29,858 nucleotides of DNA from Elusimicrobia bacterium UBA4817. GTDB taxonomy: Bacteria; Elusimicrobiota; UBA8919. The notes under the pieces were generated by a model. The model made no database searches and was not told the origin of the DNA. It saw only the letters and a program-made list of their open reading frames with translations. Each line of letters opens with the position of its first letter. Position 1 is the stretch's first letter. Positions 7,559-17,900 of this stretch are shown piece by piece. The stretch is from the NCBI GenBank assembly GCA_002402375.1, contig DHFT01000004.1, positions 1 through 29,858 on the forward strand. Direction: 5' to 3'. The position numbers and the translations under genes are program-made.

Positions 7559-7894
7559 ATGGAGATTACGGAGGTTCGGGTTTTTTTGAAGGAAGAGGAA
7601 CGGCTCAGGGCTTATGTTACGGTGACATTTGACAATGCATTCGTCGTCAGGAATATGAAAATTGTCAAGGTCAACGATAAACTGATTGTTTCTATGCCGT
7701 CGCGGAAAATGAAGGACGGTTCGCACAAAGACATAGCGCATCCTATAAATGCCGAAATGAGACAGAAAATAGAAAAGGCAGTTATGGATGCCTACGAAAA
7801 GGAACTGAAAAATCCGCATCCCGTCAAACCGAGAGAGGTAAAAAGCGACCAACGGAAGTCCCTGTGGGGCGAATATCCGGCGAAGGAAGAATGA
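7559..7894 (+). CDS. spoVG: SpoVG family nucleic-acid-binding regulator
   Basis: 111 aa. SpoVG is a small DNA/RNA-binding regulator first described in Bacillus sporulation but widespread in non-sporulating bacteria. Diagnostic features: MEITEVRVF at the start, LRAYVTVTFDNAFVVRNMKIV (16-36) and IVSMPSRKMKDGSHKDIAHPIN (43-64). The C-terminal tail is charged and ends KEE. The ATG follows a repeat whose end is G-rich (7550-7554), giving a weak ribosome site. One base separates its stop from the next gene, so the motor cluster may be transcribed together with it. Confidence 0.95.
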   Translation: MEITEVRVFLKEEERLRAYVTVTFDNAFVVRNMKIVKVNDKLIVSMPSRKMKDGSHKDIAHPINAEMRQKIEKAVMDAYEKELKNPHPVKPREVKSDQRKSLWGEYPAKEE

Positions 7895-7895
7895 T

Positions 7896-9881
7896 ATGAA
7901 AGGGACGAGAAACGAGGGAGGAGAAACGAGGGAGGAGAAACGAGGGACGAGGTCAAAAACCTCTGTCGCTCTGTCGCTCTGTCCCTTTTTTTTCACTCTG
8001 TTCCTCTGTTCCTCTGTCCCTCTGTCCCTTTACTCTGCTCCGTCGGGCAACATCCAACTTTCAATCGCTTCTCCCGACCCCGCAACTGCCGGCGAAAAAA
8101 TAACCTTTCAGGTAATTGCATTAAATACCGGCAGCGAAAAATGGCTTTCAGACGATTATTATCTTGAAGCCGAAATTTACGACGCACAAAAAAATTACAT
8201 CAAAAAAACTGGGAAACTGAAAGGTAAAAATGACGTCAACACGGGCGAGACGGCGCTTGCCTATCTTCCTTTTACCGTGCCGAGTTCCTTTTCCGGCGAG
8301 TATTTTTACAAAATCACTCTGACGCTGAAAGAACAGAGAATTATTGTTTCGGAATATATCCCATTTACCATTGTTGAACTTACCCGCCCCCTTCAACCGG
8401 AAAAGAAAGTTACCGTCGGTGGCAACGCCATTCTCTCTTGGAAACAGTCGCAAAAAAAATATGAGGTATATGGTTCTTCAGCCGACTACAACGGTTCTGT
8501 TAATCTGAATTTGGTCGGAAATGTTTATCAGACGCCTGTCTCTATGAATGTCTACGCTCTTTACACAAAAGAAGACCAGTTTGACCTTGACAATTTTCTT
8601 TTGAATTATTACGGGCAAAAAATTCAGGTCGCTTTCGGCGATATACAACCGTCGTATAATTCGCTTACGCTATACGGAGCGGGGATTCGCGGTTTGAATG
8701 TTACCGGAACAACGGGAAAATTTTCCGCGTCTGTCGTCGGCGCCCAATCAGCCGAAAAAGAGGAGGGGACCGATACCGCTGCCGGCGTTTATGAAAGATA
8801 TTTATACGGCGGAAAAATAAATCAGGGCTTCACCGAGATGAACACCGTTTTAGGCGGCTCGTATATTGAAAGCAGGGATAATGAAAAGTCCATTGATAAA
8901 CCGGGGACAACTTTTCCGGTAAAAAATACGGTTATCGGCGGTGGCGCCTACTTTGAGCCCGTTGATTTTCTGGGGATTAAGGGCGAATACGGGCAATCGG
9001 AGTACTGGGAGGATGTTTCGTCGGGTTCCGTTAAGGACTCCGGCATCAGAGCCACCGTTTCTTCCGTCAACATAAAAAACTTTTCATTCACGGGAATATA
9101 CTCAAAAATAGAACCGGATTTTAATTCGTTGGGCGCTCCCTCTTCCACAAAAGACAAGGAATCTTATGAACTTTCAACGGGTTATTCTTTGGAGCGTTCT
9201 GGCTCGGTATCCCTCTATTTTAACAATTATCACGATAACTTAAACAAGGATCCGAGCACGACAACGACAACTCAAAATCTCGGAAGTGTTACGTTAACAT
9301 CCGGCATCCCGAAATATCCGGTTTTGACTCTGGGCTATTCTATGAATATAGCGAAGGGCGACCCGATAGACGCTCTTAACAATGAAACAAAAACTCCGTC
9401 GGTAGGAATTTCTCATACGCTCAAACTGACCACTCTTTCTATGAATGCACAGCGTTCAGAATTCAAAGATAAGACGGGTGTTTCAAGCGACTTAAAAACT
9501 GACACGGGAAATTTCGGACTTTCAACGCGCATCGGACAGGATATTTCAATCTCCGGCGGCGCTACGCTCTCAAAAACATTAAATATAGCGTCATCAACCG
9601 AAACCGTTACGGGTTCGTATTCAATTAATATCAATTACCTGAACATTATAAAAGATAAACTTTCCGCCGCAATCTGGGGCTCTTACACGACCTCTATTGA
9701 TAACCCTGTGGAAACGACGGATAACATAAACACGACCGGCACCGTTGAGTTGACATACAGTGTTCGTCAAAATCTTTCCGCCACGCTCGGCTATACGCTC
9801 ACCGACTATAAAGACGCTCTTACCACAGCAAACAGTTATGAAGAAAATACCGGAAATGTCCGGCTATCAATGAGTTTTTGA
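7896..9881 (+). CDS. Putative outer-membrane beta-barrel protein with N-terminal Ig-like domain
   Basis: 661 aa, not matched to a named family. The N-terminus is a signal peptide with hydrophobic core FFFTLFL and likely cleavage after LYSA; the residues on both sides of the core are encoded by short tandem repeats (7900-8038). Residues about 50-165 look like an Ig/CARDB-type beta domain (NTGSEKW...). From about 170 on, alternating polar and hydrophobic strands with Gly/Tyr/Asn turns run to the end, which is a terminal Phe (RLSMSF), the usual outer-membrane barrel signature. AAGGAAG at 7883-7889 supports ATG 7896. It stands just ahead of the FliF/FliG-like gene and could be the outer-membrane part of that system; this is inference from position. 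Confidence 0.7.
   Translation: MKGTRNEGGETREEKRGTRSKTSVALSLCPFFFTLFLCSSVPLSLYSAPSGNIQLSIASPDPATAGEKITFQVIALNTGSEKWLSDDYYLEAEIYDAQKNYIKKTGKLKGKNDVNTGETALAYLPFTVPSSFSGEYFYKITLTLKEQRIIVSEYIPFTIVELTRPLQPEKKVTVGGNAILSWKQSQKKYEVYGSSADYNGSVNLNLVGNVYQTPVSMNVYALYTKEDQFDLDNFLLNYYGQKIQVAFGDIQPSYNSLTLYGAGIRGLNVTGTTGKFSASVVGAQSAEKEEGTDTAAGVYERYLYGGKINQGFTEMNTVLGGSYIESRDNEKSIDKPGTTFPVKNTVIGGGAYFEPVDFLGIKGEYGQSEYWEDVSSGSVKDSGIRATVSSVNIKNFSFTGIYSKIEPDFNSLGAPSSTKDKESYELSTGYSLERSGSVSLYFNNYHDNLNKDPSTTTTTQNLGSVTLTSGIPKYPVLTLGYSMNIAKGDPIDALNNETKTPSVGISHTLKLTTLSMNAQRSEFKDKTGVSSDLKTDTGNFGLSTRIGQDISISGGATLSKTLNIASSTETVTGSYSININYLNIIKDKLSAAIWGSYTTSIDNPVETTDNINTTGTVELTYSVRQNLSATLGYTLTDYKDALTTANSYEENTGNVRLSMSF
7900..8038. 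repeat. Repeat arms (GAAACGAGGGAGGA and CTCTGTCC words) inside the barrel gene's signal-peptide region
   Basis: The left arm repeats a 14-bp word GAAACGAGGGAGGA, and the right part repeats 8-bp words CTCTGTCG, CTCTGTTC and CTCTGTCC. GAGGGACGAGG and CTCTGTCCC-type words are roughly complementary. The hydrophobic core codons (TTTTTTTTCACTCTGTTC) lie between or within them. Entirely coding and in frame. Confidence 0.8.
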
Positions 9882-9940
9882 GTAACCGCAGAACAGACGC
9901 AGAACTAAAGCACAGAACAGACGCGGAACAATTCCGTGTA
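9882..9940. repeat. Short direct repeats and palindrome between the barrel and FliF/FliG-like genes
   Basis: AGAACAGACGC occurs at 9890-9900 and 9914-9924, followed by the palindrome CGGAACAATTCCG (9924-9936) and then GAGCGAAGCGAA near 9943. An open frame with a TTG at 9878 passes through this region, but it looks non-coding. Confidence 0.6.
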
Positions 9941-9955
9941 ATGAGCGAAGCGAAT

Positions 9956-9961
9956 GGGAGG
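9956..9961 (+). promoter_or_regulatory. Strong Shine-Dalgarno that serves an out-of-frame ATG
   Basis: GGGAGG lies 4 bases before ATG 9966, which begins MKKRIVQCPMSNVG and then hits TGA at 10008. The long FliF/FliG-like frame is offset. Adding one 7-bp GTCCAAT unit would place ATG 9966 in frame with it. Confidence 0.7.
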
Positions 9962-9980
9962 AAAAATGAAAAAAAGAATA

Positions 9981-11423
<1,443 letters not shown>

Positions 11424-11425
<2 letters not shown>

Positions 11426-11509
11426 GGCAATTGAAAGATTGAAAGATTGAGAAAGATTTTAATCTTTGTAATTTTTCTAATTTTTCTAATTTTTCTAATT
11501 GATTTTACT
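11424..11509. repeat. ATTGAAAG / AATTTTTCT repeat before motA
   Basis: Left part repeats ATTGAAAG (8 bp), right part repeats AATTTTTCT (9 bp, about three times); the A-rich and T-rich arms can pair. Occupies the whole gap between the FliF/FliG-like stop and MotA ATG 11510. Read from TTG 11447 it would add a hydrophobic 21-residue extension in frame. Confidence 0.75.
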
Positions 11510-12289
11510 ATGGATTTAATGACTTTATGCGGGTTTCTTATCGGTGGCGGTGCCGTCTATTATGTAATGGTTCAGGGGAATATCGTCAATCTTCTTTTGG
11601 ACCTTAACGCGGCAATACTCGTATTCGGCGGCACGCTCGGAGCCGCTTTAATAACATATCCGTGGAAAATAGTAAAAATTATTCCAAAAGCGATATCAAT
11701 GATGATTTTTCCGCCCAAAAGGATAACCAATGACGCAGCGGTAAAAACGATTGTTTCGCTTGCCGAAAGAGCAAAACGGGAAGGAATTGAAAAGTTGCAG
11801 GAAGAAATCCCGAAATTAGAAACGCCGTTTTTAAGGGATGCGTTGCAGATGGTCGTTGACGGTTTGGAAACGGACATTATCAAAGAAAAACTTGAAAAGG
11901 AACTTTCACTCGTCCGTCAGCGTCACCATCAGGTTTCATCAATTTTCCGTTCAATGGGAGCGTATTCGCCTATTTTCGGATTACTGGGAACGCTTATCGG
12001 CGTCGTTCAGGTTTTAAGAAATTTAAGCGACGCCCAATCAATGGGCGCTGCAATGGCTATCGCGGTGACCACGACATTTTACGGAATTTTCGGTGCCAAT
12101 TTCATATTTTTACCGATAGCGGGAAAACTTACCATTTATTCCGAGGATGAAATTACGCTGAAAGAACTTCTTGGCCGCGGCGTTTTATCAATTCAAAAAG
12201 GGGATGTGCCTGTTTTAATTCAGACGAAACTTGAAGCGTTTCTGGCGTATAAGTTGAGAGGGAAAGAAGAAAAAAGCAGGATTAAGTAG
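11510..12289 (+). CDS. motA: MotA/PomA-like stator subunit
   Basis: 259 aa. Ion-channel stator subunit that converts ion flow to torque or pulling in the inner membrane. Four helices fit MotA: about 3-21, 32-52, 146-170 and 180-203. Signatures are AAILVFGGTLGAALITYP (34-51), GAYSPIFGLLGTLIGVV (150-166, Pro154) and TTFYGIFGANFIFLPIAGKL (188-207). The cytoplasmic loop (53-145) has SLAERAKREGIEKLQEEI, where MotA carries its charged rotor-contact residues. ATG 11510 was chosen by family alignment although no clear ribosome site precedes it; TTG 11447 would add a repeat-encoded hydrophobic stretch. Cotranscription with the FliG-like gene upstream suggests a stator-rotor pair. Confidence 0.92.
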   Translation: MDLMTLCGFLIGGGAVYYVMVQGNIVNLLLDLNAAILVFGGTLGAALITYPWKIVKIIPKAISMMIFPPKRITNDAAVKTIVSLAERAKREGIEKLQEEIPKLETPFLRDALQMVVDGLETDIIKEKLEKELSLVRQRHHQVSSIFRSMGAYSPIFGLLGTLIGVVQVLRNLSDAQSMGAAMAIAVTTTFYGIFGANFIFLPIAGKLTIYSEDEITLKELLGRGVLSIQKGDVPVLIQTKLEAFLAYKLRGKEEKSRIK

Positions 12290-12357
12290 TAAGTAGTAAG
12301 GATTAAGAAACTTAATTCTTAAAGCGAAGCGACTTAATCCTTAGTTCTAATTTCAAA
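12289..12357. repeat. Stem-loop repeat between motA and the first motB
   Basis: TAAGGATTAAG (12297-12307) pairs with CTTAATCCTTA (12333-12343). The left side has GTAGTAA words of 7 bp; the loop includes AGCGAAGCGA. The motA stop codon lies at its left edge and the next ATG (12358) just beyond it. Confidence 0.85.
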
Positions 12358-13014
12358 ATGGCCCAACGAAGAGAATCCGATTCGCAGGAAGGCAATATCT
12401 GGACAACCGTATATTCGGATATGGTTACAAATCTGATGTTGTTTTTTCTGATGTTATACGGTTTGACCCGAATGTCCGCCGATATGCGCAGCGACATTAC
12501 CAAAGGGCTTGAAAAAAAATTTCGCGGTGCAACCTCAGCGGAAGTCCGCGCGGAAAAAGTAGTTAAAAAATTCACCGAGGAAGAAACGGCGTCAAAAGCC
12601 AGCGATCTTGCTCAAAGTGAAAAATCGAAATATACGTCGGTTGAAATCAACGAGAAACAAATCAAAATTACGCTCAATTCACCCGTGCTTTTTGCACCCG
12701 GAAGCGCCCAACTGCCCGATGCAACAAAAATCGCGTTGAATGACGTAGCAAAAATTATTAAACCAGTTTCCAATACAATAATAATAGAAGGACACACCGA
12801 TAATAGACCGATTTCCAGAGGGCAGTATGCGACAAATTGGGAACTTTCCGTCGCAAGGGCTTACAGCGTTATTGAGTATTTTGTTAGAGTTAAAAATATC
12901 CCCGCCGGCAGATTCGTCGCGGCGGGTTACGGCGAATTTCGGCCGGTTGAAGGAAACGAAACCGAAGAAGGCAGGGCGAGAAACAGAAGGATTGAAATTG
13001 TGATGGTACGATGA
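12358..13014 (+). CDS. motB: MotB-like stator subunit 1 (ion-binding Asp present)
   Basis: 218 aa. Short cytoplasmic N-terminus, one membrane helix (about 22-40) beginning WTTVYSDMVTNLMLFFLMLYG, in which Asp21 occupies the proton/Na+-binding position of MotB (D32 in E. coli). A coiled or helical linker (45-90) leads to an OmpA-like peptidoglycan-binding domain (about 105-218): EGHTDNRPI, NWELSVARAYSVIEYF and GYGEFRPV...RARNRRIEI. This should anchor the stator to the cell wall. Directly downstream of motA, so the pair is a canonical stator. No good Shine-Dalgarno is visible; a hairpin repeat lies immediately upstream. Confidence 0.93.
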   Translation: MAQRRESDSQEGNIWTTVYSDMVTNLMLFFLMLYGLTRMSADMRSDITKGLEKKFRGATSAEVRAEKVVKKFTEEETASKASDLAQSEKSKYTSVEINEKQIKITLNSPVLFAPGSAQLPDATKIALNDVAKIIKPVSNTIIIEGHTDNRPISRGQYATNWELSVARAYSVIEYFVRVKNIPAGRFVAAGYGEFRPVEGNETEEGRARNRRIEIVMVR

Positions 13015-13021
13015 CCAACGA

Positions 13022-13130
13022 CAAAGGCGCAAGAAGGTAGACGGTAGAAGGTAGACGGTAAAAGGTAAACGATAAATGATTTTCCGTCTCCCGTCTCCCG
13101 TTTACCGTCTTCCGCCGTTAAGGTGTTTAG
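13022..13130. repeat. Stem-loop repeat family A, copy 2, ending at the second motB start
   Basis: AAAGGCGCAAGAAGGTAGAC at the left, 7-bp words GGTAGAC/GGTAGAA/GGTAAAC, then the complementary CCGTCTC CCGTCTC CCGTTTACCGTCTTCC. The right end CGCCGTTAAGGTGTTTAG runs into ATG 13131 and provides AAGGTG as ribosome site. Confidence 0.88.
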
Positions 13131-13894
13131 ATGGATGAATTTGAAAAAGATTATTCTCAAGAAGACAGTGATATAATTTCTGCTATTTCCGGCGGCGAGG
13201 ATTCAAAACTCCCGGCGAAAGCCGAAGATGAAAAATCCGACAGCGGACACCGGGAGCATTTTATTTCAACCGATTCATGGGTAATTCCTTACGCCAATCT
13301 TATGACGATTTTGATGATTTTTTTTATGATACTTTATGCGTATTCCATTTTGTACGGCGGCGGTTCACGGTATGAAAAAGCGATGGCTTCAATTCAAAAA
13401 GGGGTCGGCGGCAGCAATGAACAGTTGAAAAAAATAGAAACGCTTGAAAAAGAAGCAAATGCCGGAACGCAGATGGAGGATTTCATCAAAGAAAAAAATC
13501 TTTCCGAGTATGCAAAAGTTGAAACAAACGCCCAGAGAATAAAAATTTCCCTGTCAAATCCGATATTGTTTGACAGCGGCTCGGCGGAACTTAAAAGCGC
13601 GGCAACCCCCGCACTGAAAGAAATAGCCCAGTTAATTCTCACTATGGAAAATCCGCTCATTGTTGAAGGACACACCGACAATGTTCCTATTTCGTCTCAA
13701 AAATACCGTTCCAATTTTGAACTTTCAGCGGCAAGGGCGTTCAGCGTTATAAATTATTTCATCAACACCGAGAAAATATCTCCCGAAAGATTTTCCACTT
13801 ATGGTTACGGCGAATACAGGCCGGTTGCTTCAAATGAAACGGAAGCAGACCGTGCAAAAAACAGAAGAATTGAAATTAACATCATCAGGAAAAC

Positions 13895-13898
<4 letters not shown>
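13131..13898 (+). CDS. MotB-like protein 2 lacking the ion-binding Asp
   Basis: 255 aa. Same plan as the upstream MotB: acidic cytoplasmic N-terminus (1-45, longer than usual), membrane helix about 52-75, linker, OmpA-like domain (about 135-255) with VEGHTDNVPI, NFELSAARAFSVINYF and GYGEYRPVA...RAKNRRIEI. In the helix, WVIPYANLMTILMIFFMILYA aligns without gaps to WTTVYSDMVTNLMLFF of MotB1, putting Asn56 (AAT at 13296-13298) where the essential Asp belongs. It may form mixed dimers with MotB1 or serve as a passive anchor. The start is set by AAGGTG from the repeat end. The stop overlaps the next ATG (ATGA). Confidence 0.9.
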
Positions 13899-14812
<914 letters not shown>

Positions 14813-14823
14813 AAAAGATAAAA

Positions 14824-14906
14824 GCGGTAAACGGTAGACGGTAGACGAGAGATGAAAAACCATTTACCGTTTACCGTCTCCCGTCTTACGCCGTTAAGAT
14901 GTTAGT
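14824..14906. repeat. Stem-loop repeat family A, copy 3
   Basis: GCGGTAAACGGTAGACGGTA pairs with TACCGTTTACCGTCTCCCG. The right end CTTACGCCGTTAAGATGTTAGT is followed by ATG 14907. This copy leads into a promoter cassette shared with 26965-27097. Confidence 0.88.
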
Positions 14907-14927
14907 ATGTGTAAAAATTCACATTGA
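14907..14927 (+). other. Mini-ORF MCKNSH in the promoter cassette
   Basis: ATG TGT AAA AAT TCA CAT TGA directly after the repeat end. The second cassette has MCKKSH at 27052-27072. It coincides with the palindrome and -35 box, so it may be accidental; it could be translated only from upstream transcripts. Confidence 0.3.
14908..14923. promoter_or_regulatory. CRP/FNR-family-like palindromic operator
   Basis: TGTGTAAAAATTCACA fits TGTGA-N6-TCACA with one mismatch and directly abuts the -35 box. The centre is about 43-44 bases before the expected transcription start, near the class II activator position. The same palindrome occurs at 27053-27068. No CRP-type gene is in the window. Confidence 0.55.
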
Positions 14928-14952
14928 CAAAATCGCAAAAATACTTTATACT
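14924..14952 (+). promoter_or_regulatory. Sigma-70-type promoter of the giant secreted protein gene
   Basis: TTGACA (14924-14929), 17-bp spacer, TATACT (14947-14952): near-perfect housekeeping promoter. Expected start about 14958-14960, only a few bases before ATG 14963, so the mRNA may be nearly leaderless. Confidence 0.8.
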
Positions 14953-14962
14953 TAAAGCGGAT

Positions 14963-17900
14963 ATGAAAAAGTATTCTAAAATTCTAAAGTTATTATTTTC
15001 ATCAGTCCCCAGTTTTTTAACCTTTAACTTTTTACTTTTAACCTGTCTCAATGCGGCGGTTAGTTTTTCATCTTCCACAATTGATGCTACCGGCGCCGGT
15101 TATTTCACGCAAATCGTCGTTGACAAAGACGGCGGACGGCACGCAATCTATGCGACATCGCTTGATAGTGTAAGATACTCATCGGCACCGGCGAACGGCA
15201 GTTGGGGACCGTTCACCACCGTTTTTGACGGTGCATGCACAACTTGGATTTCAGTCGCTATTGACACAACCACCGTCCCAAACAAACTCCATCTTTCCGC
15301 TTACAATTCCACGCTCGGCGATGTTGTCTATTCTTCCGCTACAATCGGTGCCTCGTCAATAATATGGTCATCTTCAACAGTCAACAGCACAAACGATGTC
15401 GGAGGATACAGTTCAATCGCAATTGATTCACTGGGCAATCCCCACATTGCTTACAGGGACAAAACAATCGGCGTCCTGAAATATTCATCTTATTCTGTGA
15501 CTAACGGCTGGCAGTCATACACCGTTGATGACACCCCCGGCACCGATTCGGGATTGTTCACATCAATAAAAATCGGACAAGACGGATTAAGACATATTGT
15601 TTACGGCTCTTATGGTGCTGACTACGACCTAAAAATCGCCACAAAAGCGGCGGTCGGATGGTCAACATCAACTATTGTTTCTGCCGGAAGCGTTGGAACA
15701 TACTGCTCTCTTGCGATAGAACCGAACGGCGATTTGCATGTTTCATGTAAAGACGAAACAGGCGGGTATTTGAAATACATAAAACGGCTGTCGGGCGTCT
15801 GGCAGTCGGAAATAATCGTTGACAACTTCATCGGAAACGGCAATTTATGGAACACAATCGGAATTGGCGCCAATAACAGTGTGCACATCGCTTATTACGA
15901 CACTATAAATACCGACTTAAAACACGCACAATATGAAGGTTCCTGGAGCACACAGACGGTTTGGGGTTCCGGCAGCAATGTCGGCGAATACGCCTCTTTG
16001 TATCTGCAAAATTTTGTATCAAGTGCAACCGTCAACATCGCCTGCTACAATTCCACCCTCGGCGACGCCATCGCTTTCAAAGGAGAATATCCTCCCAGCG
16101 ACACCACAGCGCCTGCGGGGATTAGTAATTTGACTGCGTTGAAAGGAGCGAATAACGGTGAAATTGTTTTGAATTGGACTTCGCCAGGTGATGACGGAAC
16201 GGTCGGCAATTTAACGGGGCAGTTTGAAATTGAATACACAACAGGCGGGATAATAACGAACGCCAATTATTATTCTCCGCCTCCGCAAATGTTTGCATTT
16301 ACTATTTCAACAACCAATCTTGCGCCCTTAACCGCCTGCACAACGACGATTTACAATTTAATTCCCGGCGCAACCTATTATTTCGCTATCAAGTCAAAAG
16401 ATGATGCAAATAACATATCTGTGTGGAACTCCTCTGATGATGTGGTTAGTGTCAACACCGCTGCTTTTGTGAATATACCATCCGTTGTAAAATCGGTTAT
16501 TGGCGGCGGTTGGGATAGCCCGAATACATGGGAATATGGCTCGGTCCCGTGGCCAAGTCAGGGAGTTCAGATTCAAAGCGGGCATATTATCACATCTTAC
16601 AGAAATGATACAAATGTTACCTGCTCAACAATTACTATTTTTGGGACTTTACAGTTTGACGGAGCGGTTGCCAATCGGTCAATGCTCGTAGCGGGAAATG
16701 TTGATATACAAAGCGGCGGGCAATTTTTGATGCCGCCGAATACGGGATATATTTCAGCATTGAAGATAAAATGCGATACAGACGGTCAATACGGAATAAT
16801 CGTCAACGACGGCGGAAAATTTGATGTTCAGGGAACCACCACGACAACGCCGTCCACAAGAAACTGCTTGATTGCATCAGATAACCCGTCTTACAAAACA
16901 TACATCAGAAACTTATCACAGACAGAAACGAATTTTAATATGTATTATGTGGAAGTAAGCAGCGTGGGAGCGAATGCGGTTGGAAAATATGGAATAACCT
17001 TTGACGGTGCTGGAACAAGAGGAAAAATAAATTATTGTAGTATACATAATGGGTTTGCCGGTATTTATCTCTATCAAACTTCCAATAACACAATAACCAA
17101 TAACAGTTGTTATAATTTTGAATATGGCATTTATCTTAACTACAGTTCCAGCAACACGCTGAGCAATAATAATAGTTTTTCTAATTATTATGATGGCATT
17201 TATCTTTATAACGGTTGCAATAACACTCTAAACAATAACAATTGTTCCTCAAATTCTGATAATGGCATTGACCTTTACAGTTCCAACAACACTTTAAGCA
17301 ATAATAATTGTTATTCTAATACCAATTATGGCATTTATCTTTATAACAGTTCCAACAACATATTAAGCAGTAATAATTGTTATTTTAATCTTTATGGCAT
17401 TTTTATTCTTATTAGTTATAATAACATTTTGAACAATAATAATTGTTATTCTAATACATCACATGGTATACATACTCGAAGTTCTTCAAATAATACAGCG
17501 GTGAACTGTGAGTTAGGCAAAAGTGGAAATAATTCAAGTGGTGATATTGGATACTATGGTGGTGTTGTTTCAAAACTAACTTTGAAGAGTTGCAATTTAT
17601 ATTCTACAACCAAAGTAAATACGACAGGGATGGACACTGCCGGGTCTTATCTTGTTTCGTATAATCAGGACGGGACACAAGGCACAACAAAAATCTGGGG
17701 CGATTACAGTATTCCCAGCGGCAGCACGGGGACATTCAATTATGTCGAACCGCTTTATGTCTCAACCGCAACACTGCCGAATTCTACATTAAAGGGGACG
17801 GGGTCAATTACATATCCGACGACAAATGATAATTTGACACTCACAGAGTTATGGGAAGTGAAATATAACGGGTCGTCTTTTGATGTCCGAAGAGGCACCT

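Noticed and set aside
14924..14962. Earlier start (TTG 14924) for the giant protein
   Set aside because: That TTG is part of the -35 box and the region up to 14952 is the promoter.
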